In this document: in pieces, positions 1-7,590 of the stretch
How positions within the stretch are numbered: position 1 is the first letter of the stretch
Layout: each line of letters begins with the position of its first letter
Assembly (NCBI GenBank): GCA_003486385.1
Contig: DNFT01000084.1
Span: 1-11,487, forward strand
Length of the DNA stretch: 11,487 nt
Direction of reading: 5' to 3'
Source of the DNA: Eubacterium sp.
Lineage (GTDB): Bacteria > Bacillota > Clostridia > Lachnospirales > Lachnospiraceae
Made by a program: the position numbers and the translations under genes
The notes under the pieces: model-generated
The model's database searches: none
Told to the model about the DNA's origin: nothing
The model's input: only the letters and a program-made list of their open reading frames with translations

Positions 1-27
1 AGCTTCATGTTCGGATGGCAGCAGCTT

Positions 28-522
28 TTATTTTAACCTCTTTCCATTGAGAACCGCCTCTACAAGGTCATCCCCCTGATATACCAGCTTAAGTGAAAAG
101 AACGGCTCATCCTCATCAAGCAGACGAAGAAATATCCTATCACCCTCCCACAGGTTGAGCTTTCCGACATCCGCCTTCTTAACCCATGCAAGAACACCCT
201 CATTGCACTCCTTCATCGAACCATCCTGATTCGTCACACTGCCCTCAAAGCCATCCGCCGTGTAAAGGCTCATATACTCCGCCGGCTCATCCTCGAACAC
301 AAACGTCACAATTCCTCTGTATCTGTACGATGTAAGCCTAAGTCCTGTCTCCTCATATACCTCACGAAGCAGACACTCCTCAGGACTCTCCCTGTTCTCA
401 AAATGTCCCCCGACTCCAATCCACTTATCCTTGTTGACATCGTTCTTCTTGGAGACACGATGAAGCATAAGGTATGAATCGTTCTTCTCAATATAACATA
501 ACGTGGTCAATGGTGATTTCAC
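28..522 (-). CDS. Nudix hydrolase (MutT/8-oxo-dGTP diphosphatase-like)
   Basis: This 164-residue cytoplasmic protein belongs to the Nudix family, which cleaves nucleoside diphosphates linked to another moiety. The Nudix box is complete: G39-x5-E45-x7-R53-E54-x2-E57-E58-x-G60-L61, with the Mg-binding glutamates in R-E-x2-E-E. The N-terminal LTTLCYIE strand and the WIGVGGHFE approach to the box resemble Firmicutes MutT/MTH1-like members annotated as 8-oxo-dGTP diphosphatases; that substrate is inferred from resemblance only. The start is a GTG, preceded by AGGAAAGGG on the minus strand. The length is normal for the family. It lies 43 bp downstream of the GH95 gene on the same strand and could be its last operon member, but no functional link is evident and it may be a housekeeping gene. 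Confidence 0.9.
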   Translation of the reverse strand: MKSPLTTLCYIEKNDSYLMLHRVSKKNDVNKDKWIGVGGHFENRESPEECLLREVYEETGLRLTSYRYRGIVTFVFEDEPAEYMSLYTADGFEGSVTNQDGSMKECNEGVLAWVKKADVGKLNLWEGDRIFLRLLDEDEPFFSLKLVYQGDDLVEAVLNGKRLK

Positions 523-565
523 TGCGCTGTTCCCTTTCCTATGTGATATTTGGATTGTTACATCT

Positions 566-2953
566 TTAATGAAGCAGCTCTACTCTCTCCCCTGCCCTGC
601 AGATTATGTTCCGCTCGCCCTTATGCTTCCCAAAAGGAAGCCTAAGCACCTTATTGATATCAGAATACGCATGCAGAACCGCGCTCTTAACATCCCCATT
701 CTCCCAACTGATGTCAACAGAAGCGTTGCCGACTACACGTACTCCGTACAGATGACCGTTCTTCCATTCCTTCGGCAGGGCAGGGAGCAGGACTATCCTC
801 TCCTCATTGCTCTGGACAATCATCTCCGCAATAGCCGCCGTTGCACCGAAATTGCCGTCAATCTGGAATGGCGGGTGCATGTCAAACAGATTAGGATATG
901 TAGATGATGTAAACAGCTTGCAAAGGTTATCATATGCTGCTTCGCCGTCCCAGAGCTTGGCGTAATGATTTATAATCCATGCCCTGCTCCAGCCGGTATG
1001 ACCGCCGCCATGCGAGAGTCTGCCCTCAAGTGTACGCCGCGCAGCCTCGGCAAGCTGTGGTGTTCCATCCATGGTTATCTGCGATGACGGATGAAGCCCA
1101 TAAAGATGGGAAATATGCCTGTGTCCCGGCTCATACTCCTTGTAATCCTCACGCCACTCGAGAATTCTTCCATCACTGCCAATCCGTGTAGGAAGAAGCC
1201 TCGACAACGCGTCTTTAATCTGTGAATTGAGCTCATCATCCACCCCAAGGATATCCGCTGCTTTTATGCATTGTGTGAACAGATCCCTTATAATCTGATT
1301 GTCCATCGTGACACCTGCACCGTTAGCGCCCTTCTCACCATTCGGAAGAACATAGCTGTTCTCCGGTGATACAGAAGGACAGGTCATAAGATATCCGTCA
1401 ACCTCTATCATAAAATCAAGGAAGAACTGTGCAGCCTCTCTCATTATATTAAAGTTCTCACGCAGAAATTCCTTATCCCCTGTATAGAGATAATGTGTCC
1501 ACTGATGTGTGCACAGCCATGCCGCTCCCATCACCCAGTATGAACCCGGAATCCACAAATCCTGAACTGATGTCTCACCCTCAATATTGGTATTATGGTG
1601 CGCTACAAATCCCCTGCACCCATACATGGTCTTAGCAGTCCTCTGTCCGTTAGGAAGCATTTTCTTTATCAGACTGAATAACGGCTCATGGCACTCCGAC
1701 AGATTACAGTTCTCCGCAAGCCAGTAATTCATCTCTGTGTTGATGTTGATTGTATACTTGCAGTCCCACGGTGGAAGCATGTCCTTATTCCAGAGTCCCT
1801 GCAGGGTTGCAGGAAGTCCGCCCTCCCTGCTGCATGAGATAAGAAGATATCTGCCAAAATCAAAGTACAGCTTAAATAGCTCGTCCTTCACGCTTCCTTC
1901 CTTCGCAGACTTGAGAAGCTCATCGGTTGTGTATGCAGCACTGCCAGAGGCGCTGTCCTTAACGGCATCGCAATTATCCTCATCACCTCCAAGTGAAAAA
2001 TCAACTCTTGCAAACAGCCTTCTATAGTCACTTATATGTGCATCAAGAAGCTGGTTATATGACTCACCTGCCGCCCTGTCAAGTACCTTCTGCATCCTGC
2101 CCTTTAAAAGCCAAAGAGCAGCCTCGCTCTCCATAACAGCATAGCTTCCGTTATTGCCATTCTGCCTGTTCAGGTCACCGGCTGCCTCACTCTCCTTCAG
2201 TGTCTTAAGCTTCTCCGCCATTATATGTTCAAGCTCATCCTTACAATGGTATGTACAATCCGCCGCAATATAGAGCACTACCCTGTCTGCACCGGTGACA
2301 ACCAGATATTCGCCAAGCTGTTCGACACTTCCGCCATCTGCAGCAGCCTTCAATGACACAGCGAAATCATATCCATGCTTTCCAAGGTCACCATGAAGCA
2401 CAATGGTGTCTTTTCCTATTCTGTCGACACCGTTATAAGCTCTCTCAGGTCTTGAGAACCTTGCCTCAAGGTTAATTGTTCCCGGTCTGTCAGACTCGAT
2501 GCACATAACAATACAATCAGCAGGATGTGAGGCAAATACCGTTCTTGTATAATTGACCCCTGCACAGGAAAAGCTCACATCTGCTGCTGCCTTCTCAAGG
2601 TCAAGCCTTCTCTCATAATTATAGATATCGCCCTCTATATTAAAATCGATGTATAAATCGCCAAGAGTCTGATACGGATGTGCACTCTCCGGACATCCCG
2701 ACATGGTAAGGCGCATCAGCCTCTCCGCCTTTGATATCTCGCCATCCAGCAGAAGCTGTCTTATCTTCGGAAGATTGTTGAGCGTATCAGGGTTATCCCT
2801 GTCCATCTTTCCGCCATACCATATACTCTCCTCATTCAGCTGGATGTGTTCATTCACAGCCCCACCGTAAACCATTGCACCCATCCGTCCGTTTCCCAGC
2901 GGAAGAGCCTCCTCCCACACCGAAGCAGGACTATTATACAATAAACCCGACAT
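566..2953 (-). CDS. GH95 family glycosidase (alpha-L-fucosidase type)
   Basis: A full-length 795-residue glycoside hydrolase of family 95, an inverting family that removes alpha-1,2-linked L-fucose (or alpha-L-galactose in some plant-directed members). The N-terminal beta-sandwich opens with PLGNGRMGAMVYGG and the LNEESIWYGG motif, and is followed by the (alpha/alpha)6 barrel. Catalytic positions known from the Bifidobacterium enzyme AfcA can be matched by motif: N403 and N405 in ININTEMNYW, the general acid E531 in SPENS, and D699 in QIDGNFGATAAIAEM. HHNTNIEGE is also intact. There is no signal peptide or membrane segment, so it probably acts in the cytoplasm on imported oligosaccharides. 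The ATG start has GGAG 7 nt upstream. It follows the Rrf2 gene by 58 bp on the same strand. Host mucin glycans and fucosylated xyloglucan are both plausible substrates. Confidence 0.93.
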   Translation of the reverse strand: MSGLLYNSPASVWEEALPLGNGRMGAMVYGGAVNEHIQLNEESIWYGGKMDRDNPDTLNNLPKIRQLLLDGEISKAERLMRLTMSGCPESAHPYQTLGDLYIDFNIEGDIYNYERRLDLEKAAADVSFSCAGVNYTRTVFASHPADCIVMCIESDRPGTINLEARFSRPERAYNGVDRIGKDTIVLHGDLGKHGYDFAVSLKAAADGGSVEQLGEYLVVTGADRVVLYIAADCTYHCKDELEHIMAEKLKTLKESEAAGDLNRQNGNNGSYAVMESEAALWLLKGRMQKVLDRAAGESYNQLLDAHISDYRRLFARVDFSLGGDEDNCDAVKDSASGSAAYTTDELLKSAKEGSVKDELFKLYFDFGRYLLISCSREGGLPATLQGLWNKDMLPPWDCKYTININTEMNYWLAENCNLSECHEPLFSLIKKMLPNGQRTAKTMYGCRGFVAHHNTNIEGETSVQDLWIPGSYWVMGAAWLCTHQWTHYLYTGDKEFLRENFNIMREAAQFFLDFMIEVDGYLMTCPSVSPENSYVLPNGEKGANGAGVTMDNQIIRDLFTQCIKAADILGVDDELNSQIKDALSRLLPTRIGSDGRILEWREDYKEYEPGHRHISHLYGLHPSSQITMDGTPQLAEAARRTLEGRLSHGGGHTGWSRAWIINHYAKLWDGEAAYDNLCKLFTSSTYPNLFDMHPPFQIDGNFGATAAIAEMIVQSNEERIVLLPALPKEWKNGHLYGVRVVGNASVDISWENGDVKSAVLHAYSDINKVLRLPFGKHKGERNIICRAGERVELLH

Positions 2954-3011
2954 ACCCTATCTCCATTCTGCGTTCCTCACCCCATGCTTCCCATGATACT
3001 CAACGCCATTT

Positions 3012-3437
3012 TTAATTTTCCTTCTTTTCGTTCTGCCACTCCACAAGGTCAGCAAGTGTTATGTTATCCACCACATTATCGACAGCATCGTTTATCTTCT
3101 GCCATATTCTCACCGTAACACAGCCATCTGCCCTGTCACATTCCACCGCACCATTCCCAACACAGCTAACAGGAGCTAAATCTCCCTCGGTTGTTCTTAG
3201 AAGCATGCCGACCGTGTAATCCTTTGGTTCCTTCGCAAGCATATATCCTCCCTGAGGTCCTCTTATGCTCCTGACATATCCCGCCTTATTCAGAACCGAT
3301 ATAATCTGCTCCAGATACTTCTCAGATATCTGCTGCCTGTCCGCTATATCCTTAAGGCTCACAGGCCTGCCCGATTTATCCGAAGCTATATCAAGCATAA
3401 GTCTGATTGCATATCTTCCCTTTGTAGATATCTTCAT
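3012..3437 (-). CDS. Rrf2-family regulator, probable Fe-S cluster binding
   Basis: A 141-residue winged-helix transcription factor of the Rrf2 family (IscR, NsrR, CymR, RsrR). The N-terminal MKISTKGRYAIRLMLDIA and the recognition region SLKDIADRQQISEKYLEQI are characteristic, followed by the wing RSIRGPQGGYML. Three cysteines, C92, C100 and C106, lie in SCVGNGAVECDRADGCVTVRIW order; IscR has C92, C98 and C104, so the first spacing is two residues longer. E43 also matches IscR. This suggests a 2Fe-2S-type sensor of iron-sulfur or redox status, but the ligand is inferred. A longer reading frame begins at 3473, but the start at 3437 has AGGAGAG 8 nt upstream and matches the conserved family N-terminus. 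No cysteine desulfurase or scaffold gene follows, unlike typical isc operons; the next gene is a GH95 glycosidase. Confidence 0.9.
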   Translation of the reverse strand: MKISTKGRYAIRLMLDIASDKSGRPVSLKDIADRQQISEKYLEQIISVLNKAGYVRSIRGPQGGYMLAKEPKDYTVGMLLRTTEGDLAPVSCVGNGAVECDRADGCVTVRIWQKINDAVDNVVDNITLADLVEWQNEKKEN

Positions 3438-3445
3438 AAAAAAAT

Positions 3446-3452
3446 CTCTCCT
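3446..3452 (-). promoter_or_regulatory. Ribosome binding site fixing the Rrf2 start
   Basis: On the minus strand this reads AGGAGAG, with 8 nt before the ATG at 3437. It lies inside the longer reading frame that could start at 3473, which has only AT-rich sequence ahead of it. It therefore decides in favour of the shorter, family-consistent protein. Confidence 0.75.
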
Positions 3453-3477
3453 AAATCCATTCATAATTTTCATTTAA

Positions 3478-4137
3478 TTATTTTCCGGCATCAAGCAGCT
3501 CCTCGAACTTCTGAACCGGCATCGGTTTATAATAGAAATATCCCTGTGCTCTGGTGCAGCCACATTCTAACAGAAAATTTTTCTGTTTTTCATTCTCCAC
3601 ACCCTCCACAATCGTATCATGATTAAGCTCATTCAACATGGTAACTGTATGCTTTAAAATAGTTCTGCTCTTAGGATCATCTATATCATCTATAAATCCT
3701 TTATCTATCTTAATCTCATCTACAGGCTGGTCTTTGAGCATTGTCATTGTTGAACAGCCTGTTCCGAAGTCATCCATGGAAATCGTAAATCCCCTCTGCT
3801 ATTCTCCTTCCGAGAAAACTGAATACTCTTGTCCACACATACACGTCAACATCTATAATCAGCCCGTTCTTTTCCACCACAGGTATGAACTCACCCGGCG
3901 AAACCATGGTATTATCCTTATACTTCCATCGGAAAGCTCTGTCATAAAGCTCCTGTTGGATTCTACATTATTCTCTGCCAGCTTGCGCAGCGAATAGATA
4001 TAAAGCTCAAAATCCTTCCTGTCCATGTCAAATAGGTCTTCACATTTAGCATCTTTTATCTTGTCTAATCTCTCGTTGTCCATATACCCTCTTATATTCT
4101 GTCCGCCGACGGAACCATCCTCTGTAAAATCTGACAT
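3478..4137 (-). pseudogene. Decayed EAL-domain (c-di-GMP phosphodiesterase) gene
   Basis: Pieces of an EAL domain are spread over two frames. The distal part (from about 3795 to the stop at 3478) reads GFTISMDDFGTGCST, then VDEIKIDKGFIDDI, IVEGVENEKQ and a QGYFYYKPM end, a normal EAL C-terminus. In another frame, 3931 to 3770 reads RWKYKDNTMVSPGEFIPVVEKNG and continues to a helix ending LGRRIAEG before a TGA, which is the start of an EAL barrel. The segment that should join them, with the NLS and ELEITES-type metal-binding motifs (roughly 60-75 residues), is missing. The proximal frame (4137 to 3859, MSDFTEDGS... to FELYIYSLRK) may be the original N-terminus with a degraded EAL motif. At least one frameshift and one internal deletion make activity very unlikely. 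Its promoter and last ORF segment survive, so a 99-residue fragment could still be translated. Confidence 0.82.
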
Positions 4138-4154
4138 ATCACATACTTATATAT

Positions 4155-4183
4155 ATTATACCATTTCCAGATACAATTGTCAT
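4155..4183 (-). promoter_or_regulatory. Sigma-A promoter upstream of the EAL pseudogene
   Basis: On the minus strand there is ATGACA (4183-4178), a 17-nt spacer, and TATAAT (4160-4155), with an extended -10 TGG before TATAAT. The match to consensus is near perfect. The predicted start of transcription is about 10 nt before the ATG at 4137, and no Shine-Dalgarno sequence is visible there. It lies immediately downstream of the terminator at 4186-4217, so it begins a new transcription unit that would run into the Rrf2 and GH95 genes. Confidence 0.65.
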
Positions 4184-4185
4184 TC

Positions 4186-4217
4186 AAAAAAGCAGAAAAC
4201 CGATTAAGGTTTTCTGC
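4186..4217 (-). terminator. Intrinsic terminator of the isomerase-dehydrogenase operon
   Basis: Read on the minus strand, a perfect 10-bp stem GCAGAAAACC / GGTTTTCTGC (4217-4208 with 4201-4192) encloses a 6-nt loop and is followed by six T residues (4191-4186). This is a canonical Rho-independent terminator about 85 bp after the stop codon at 4303. Confidence 0.9.
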
Positions 4218-4302
4218 CCTTTCAACAATCCTATGTATACTTTTAATTACTGCTTCCTGTCGACACTTTGCGTGATCCGCTCTTCATAAGCTATGTGTTA
4301 TA

Positions 4303-4518
4303 TTATCTTGCCGGCTTATTTCTTCCGGCAAATGTGTTGAACCTGTCCGGTGTCCACACAGGCTCAATGCCCCTTGTGATATCCTCAACGGTAATCTCAG
4401 CGTCATTATTGTCGATGTCGATTATGGTATAGAGATCATTGCCCATTCCAAGCTCCTTCATATAGGAGAGCTGTCTGAGACCGTGGAATCCTGCCGCGGT
4501 TTTTATTTGCGCGTCCAT
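4303..4518 (-). CDS. Small hypothetical protein overlapping dehydrogenase 3' end
   Basis: A 71-residue ORF that I do not recognise. Its ATG lies 16 nt inside the 3' end of the Gfo/Idh/MocA gene in another frame, an arrangement that permits translational coupling; a GGAAG sequence lies about 9 nt ahead. The product is acidic in its middle (DLYTIIDIDNNDAEITVEDI) and ends in a conserved-looking GIEPVWTPDRFNTFAG and a basic tail. It has no signal peptide, membrane segment or cysteine. Codon choice resembles the neighbouring genes and it sits before the operon terminator, which argues for a real coding region. It could also be a remnant of a larger protein, or a C-terminal extension of the dehydrogenase split off by a frameshift. 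Confidence 0.45.
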   Translation of the reverse strand: MDAQIKTAAGFHGLRQLSYMKELGMGNDLYTIIDIDNNDAEITVEDITRGIEPVWTPDRFNTFAGRNKPAR

Positions 4519-5678
4519 TGTGAGGTGCTTCCAAAGCTGCCCTCAATGCTCATGGATATTCCTTTATCCTCCTTATGTCTGGATGTCTTTCGCTTCTCAT
4601 TTAAGAGCTCAAGGAACTTATTCTCATCAATAGGAAGAGATACCGTCTGTCCAAGCCATGATGAGAGGTACATTGCGTTGGAAATCATCAGACCGTTGAT
4701 TCCCTCGCGTCCGTCTGCGACAAGCGGTGTTCCAGCCTTTATATGGTCTGCAAAGGCGTTTAGAACGCCCACATGTTGTGGATTCTCGCCATCTGTTTCA
4801 ACGTCCTCTACGGTAATCTTAGGCATCGCATAGCCAATCTGTGCTGTCCTGCACCATTCTCTCTCGTCCGATTCAAGCCGGTAGAACTTTATGCTATTGT
4901 AGTCACATACAAGCTTTCCAAGTGTTCCGGTTACCTCGAGACGGTTGGTGCCCGGTGCATCTCCTGTTGTGGTTACAAACACTCCCGTTGCTCCGTTTTC
5001 AAACTCCATGTACGCAGTGACGTCATCCTCAACCTCTATGTCATGCCACTTGCCCTCATGGCAGAAGGCATGAATCTTAACAGGCATACCGAACATCCAC
5101 TGAAGTAAATCAAGCTGGTGTGGGTCCTGATTGAGCAGCACCCCGCCGCCTTCGCCTGCCCATGTCGCTCTCCAGTCTCCCGAATCATAGTAAAACTGTG
5201 TCCTGTACCAGTCTGTCACAATCCAGTTGACGCGCTTTAGCTGTCCGATTGTACCATCCTCCACCATCTGCTTGATTTTGCGGTATACGCAGTTAGTTCT
5301 CTGGTTGAACATAAGACCGAAGGTCAATTCCGGGTGCTTATCCGCCTCTGCAATCATTTCCCTCACCTGCAAGGTGTACACACCTGCCGGCTTCTCACAC
5401 AGCACATGCAGATTATTCTGCAATGCAAGAATTGTCAGCTCCGGATGCTGGTAATGCGGCACGGCAATCAGAACCGCCTCGCACACACCGCTTTTTATAA
5501 GGTCACTTCCTTCACTGAAAATCTTAGCCCCAGGAACCTTCTCTGCCGCCCATTCACGTCTGCATTCCCTTCTGTCCGCAAGTGCCGCTATCTCAATATC
5601 AGGACATTTTCCTGTGAGAATATTATCAATATGCAGACCTGCAATTCCACCAACACCTACTATACCAAGCTTTAACAT
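4503..5678 (-). CDS. Gfo/Idh/MocA-family NAD(P)-dependent sugar dehydrogenase
   Basis: A 391-residue cytoplasmic oxidoreductase, probably acting on a sugar, cyclitol or glycoside hydroxyl group. The N-terminal Rossmann fold starts LGIVGVGGIAG (dinucleotide loop G8-x-G10-G11) and is followed by the family signature CEKPAG, with K96 in the E-K-P triad. The C-terminal alpha/beta domain carries GGGVLLNQDPHQLDLLQW; D185 and H187 are the likely catalytic pair of the D-x-H-x2-D motif. The ATG at 5678 is preceded by GAGGAG at proper spacing. It begins 18 nt after the stop of the TIM-barrel isomerase gene, so they are co-transcribed. Such pairs, like YcjS-YcjR in E. coli, carry out keto-sugar oxidation and epimerisation, but the substrate here is unknown. 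The 3' end overlaps a 71-codon ORF. Confidence 0.92.
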   Translation of the reverse strand: MLKLGIVGVGGIAGLHIDNILTGKCPDIEIAALADRRECRREWAAEKVPGAKIFSEGSDLIKSGVCEAVLIAVPHYQHPELTILALQNNLHVLCEKPAGVYTLQVREMIAEADKHPELTFGLMFNQRTNCVYRKIKQMVEDGTIGQLKRVNWIVTDWYRTQFYYDSGDWRATWAGEGGGVLLNQDPHQLDLLQWMFGMPVKIHAFCHEGKWHDIEVEDDVTAYMEFENGATGVFVTTTGDAPGTNRLEVTGTLGKLVCDYNSIKFYRLESDEREWCRTAQIGYAMPKITVEDVETDGENPQHVGVLNAFADHIKAGTPLVADGREGINGLMISNAMYLSSWLGQTVSLPIDENKFLELLNEKRKTSRHKEDKGISMSIEGSFGSTSQWTRK

Positions 5679-5696
5679 TTTTTCTTCTCCTCTCTG

Positions 5697-6551
5697 CTAC
5701 ACTATTTTTTGGATAATCTTCTTTAACGCCTCACATGCCGCATGGAACGCAGTCCTTGAATCCGGATAGCTCTCCTTATGTAAAAGTGATTCCGACTGCA
5801 GCGAACCCAGCCCATTAAATATGTGAAGGTGCGGCTCAACTGTGAGTATAACCTCGCCGCTTCGCACCTTATCAACATCCTCAAGTATCTCCGGCAGATG
5901 TCCGTCACCTCTTCCGGCACTCACCACACTTCCATCCTCCTTCATGGCATCCTTTATGTGGAAATATGTGATGATGTCCTTATGAAGCCTGTAAGCCTCC
6001 AGAGGGTCAACTCCGCACTGGACATAGTTTGCAGGGTCAAACGCAACACCCATATCACCTCCGAAATGCTCATACAAATCCATACAGCGAGTATCTGTGT
6101 CGCCGTATATTCCTTTTTCATTCTCATGGACAAGCAAAACGTCATTTTTCCTTGCAAGCTCAACCATCCTCTCAAGCCTTCTAAACACCTCATCGCGATA
6201 TTTTTCCGGCTCCTCACCCTGCGGAATATAGAAGCTGAACATGCGAATCCTGCTGCACTCTAATACCTTGCACACCTCCATCGACCTCGCAAACTTGTCA
6301 AAATGCTCGTCAAACGAATCCCTTATCCCTATCTTTCCATAGGGCGAGCCAAGCGCCGAAAGCGTGACATGATGTGCCTCCAGCTTTTTATGAATCCTCA
6401 CAGCGTCCTCAACCCCAAGCTCCGAACAGTTGACCCCATCAACTCCCCTCAGCTCTATCATCCTGATATTCTCCTGCGCCAAAGCCTCCAACTGCTCATC
6501 TAAACCCTCCGCCGCTTCATCAGCAAATGCAGATAATATAAATTCAGCCAT
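5697..6551 (-). CDS. Sugar phosphate isomerase/epimerase, TIM barrel (AP_endonuc_2)
   Basis: This protein belongs to the xylose isomerase-like TIM-barrel superfamily, whose members use a divalent metal to isomerise or epimerise sugars and keto-sugars. Likely metal ligands are visible at barrel strand ends: E143 in LLVHENEKG, D172 in AFDPANY, H198 in YFHIKD, and E239 in TVEPHLH. An ELRG strand and the GRGDGHLPEIL loop are also typical. From the ATG at 6551 the protein is 284 residues. That start has GGAGGG only 4 nt upstream, which is close but convincing, and matches the family N-terminus (FILSAFADEA). An in-frame GTG at 6569 would add six residues and has no ribosome binding site. It is the first gene of the operon with the dehydrogenase, and is divergent from the AraC gene, its probable regulator. 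Confidence 0.9.
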   Translation of the reverse strand: MAEFILSAFADEAAEGLDEQLEALAQENIRMIELRGVDGVNCSELGVEDAVRIHKKLEAHHVTLSALGSPYGKIGIRDSFDEHFDKFARSMEVCKVLECSRIRMFSFYIPQGEEPEKYRDEVFRRLERMVELARKNDVLLVHENEKGIYGDTDTRCMDLYEHFGGDMGVAFDPANYVQCGVDPLEAYRLHKDIITYFHIKDAMKEDGSVVSAGRGDGHLPEILEDVDKVRSGEVILTVEPHLHIFNGLGSLQSESLLHKESYPDSRTAFHAACEALKKIIQKIV

Positions 6552-6658
6552 AAAACCCTCCATTTTCACAGGCAGCCATTCCGTACCCTTAGGTTCCTGT
6601 ATGTTTTTGTTGATTCCAGTTTAACTGCATTTTTTACTTGTTACCATACAATATATGC

Positions 6659-6687
6659 TTGAAACTATGTGATTACTGCTCTATAAT
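6659..6687 (+). promoter_or_regulatory. Sigma-A promoter of the AraC-family gene
   Basis: TTGAAA (6659-6664), a 17-nt spacer and a perfect TATAAT (6682-6687) point at the AraC gene, giving a leader of about 40 nt. An AGGAG ribosome binding site at 6722-6726 precedes the ATG at 6733. No equally good promoter is visible for the divergent isomerase operon, which fits a promoter needing an activator. Confidence 0.82.
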
Positions 6688-6732
6688 TTATTTATAAACG
6701 CAGCCAAAAAATAATTATAAAAGGAGCTACGC

Positions 6733-7539
6733 ATGGACTACATCGCACACTATGAAAAATCCCCAAGAATGTGGTCACAGGGTCTGCATGCCCACGATGA
6801 TTATGAGATATATCTGCACCTTAGCGGCGGAAGATTTTACTGCATTGATGACACTGTTTTCAAGCTAACCCCCAATCAACTGCTCATCATACCGCCTCTT
6901 CACATGCACGGCTTAGTCTGCGACCATGACCTCGTAAACTACGAACGCTGTTTCCTGTATCTGTCGCCCGGAATGCTTCGTAAATGTGGTTTTGGAAAGA
7001 TTGATTTAATAGAAATTATTGACAACGCCTATAAGAACAATATGCTTGTCGGGACACTATCTGAGGAAAATGCCCGGCTTTTTCAGAAATATCTTAAAGA
7101 AATCGAAAAGGATTCCTGCGCAGACAGCCCGGCAAACCAGTTGGACATCTACTCAAAAATCCTAAAAATATTATATATTATGGAGTTTTCCCTGGAACTA
7201 TCTCACCATGAAACCTCTGTAGGTGTCCCGGACACACCAATGCACGATGTACTTCACTACATCAATGAACATTACACTGAGAACCTTACCATATCGTCAA
7301 TCGGACAGCTTTTCCACCTTTCCGATTCATTCCTGTCGCACAAGTTCAAGGAATACACCAACAAAGGAATCTACGAATATATTCTGTACAAAAGAATATT
7401 AAAGGCAAAGGAGCTGATGTACAGCGATATATCACTCACCGAAATTGCTTTTACATGCGGCTTTGGCGATTATTCCAATTTTCTGCGCGCTTTTAAAAAG
7501 ATTACCGGGACATCACCTAAAGAATACCGGCGCAGCTAG
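6733..7539 (+). CDS. AraC-family transcriptional regulator
   Basis: A 268-residue regulator with an N-terminal cupin-type sensor domain and a C-terminal double helix-turn-helix. The sensor region starts with the histidine-rich LHAHDDYEIYLHLSGG (H19, H21) and continues through FKLTPNQLLIIPPLHMHG, typical of AraC proteins that bind sugars. The DNA-binding domain occupies about residues 170-268: NLTISSIGQLFHLSDSFLSHKFKEYT forms the first HTH, and SLTEIAFTCGFGDYSNFLRAFKKITG followed by SPKEYR is the canonical second HTH and family signature. The length is normal. It is divergent from the isomerase-dehydrogenase operon and convergent with the GH43 gene, so it probably activates sugar-utilisation genes nearby. 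The inducer is unknown. Confidence 0.94.
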   Translation: MDYIAHYEKSPRMWSQGLHAHDDYEIYLHLSGGRFYCIDDTVFKLTPNQLLIIPPLHMHGLVCDHDLVNYERCFLYLSPGMLRKCGFGKIDLIEIIDNAYKNNMLVGTLSEENARLFQKYLKEIEKDSCADSPANQLDIYSKILKILYIMEFSLELSHHETSVGVPDTPMHDVLHYINEHYTENLTISSIGQLFHLSDSFLSHKFKEYTNKGIYEYILYKRILKAKELMYSDISLTEIAFTCGFGDYSNFLRAFKKITGTSPKEYRRS

Positions 7540-7558
7540 GGCAGGGCAGCGGGCTGTT

Positions 7559-7586
7559 TGGGACAGGGGTCAGACCCCATGTCCCA
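7559..7586. repeat. REP-like palindrome, copy 1
   Basis: A 28-bp imperfect palindrome starting TGGGACAGGGGTC and ending GACCCCATGTCCCA; one arm has a single extra base. It begins 19 nt after the AraC stop codon. It is an inverted copy of the element at 7591-7618 with 26 of 28 positions matching. GGGGTC/GACCCC-cored palindromes of this type are known in many bacterial genomes, often scattered in intergenic regions. It can fold as a hairpin on either strand and could help end transcription of the convergent genes, though no T-run follows it. Confidence 0.85.
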
Positions 7587-7590
7587 GTTC

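Noticed and set aside
503..907. Plus-strand ORF of 134 codons opposite the Nudix/GH95 junction
   Set aside because: It lies antisense to GH95 catalytic-domain sequence and has no family features or ribosome binding site.
3438..3473. Twelve-residue N-terminal extension of the Rrf2 protein
   Set aside because: The extension contains the AGGAGAG ribosome binding site for the internal ATG, and Rrf2 proteins begin at MKIS-type sequence.
4303..5678. Reading the 71-codon ORF as the frameshifted end of the dehydrogenase
   Set aside because: The dehydrogenase already has the normal family length and a typical C-terminal SIEGSF ending, so a simple frameshift is not required, although it is not excluded.
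5823..6263. Plus-strand ORF of 146 codons opposite the isomerase gene
   Set aside because: It is antisense to conserved metal-ligand regions of the TIM-barrel gene and shows no protein-like motif.
6570..6658. Sigma-A promoter for the isomerase operon on the minus strand
   Set aside because: Only weak hexamers with poor spacing were found, so none is reported as a feature.
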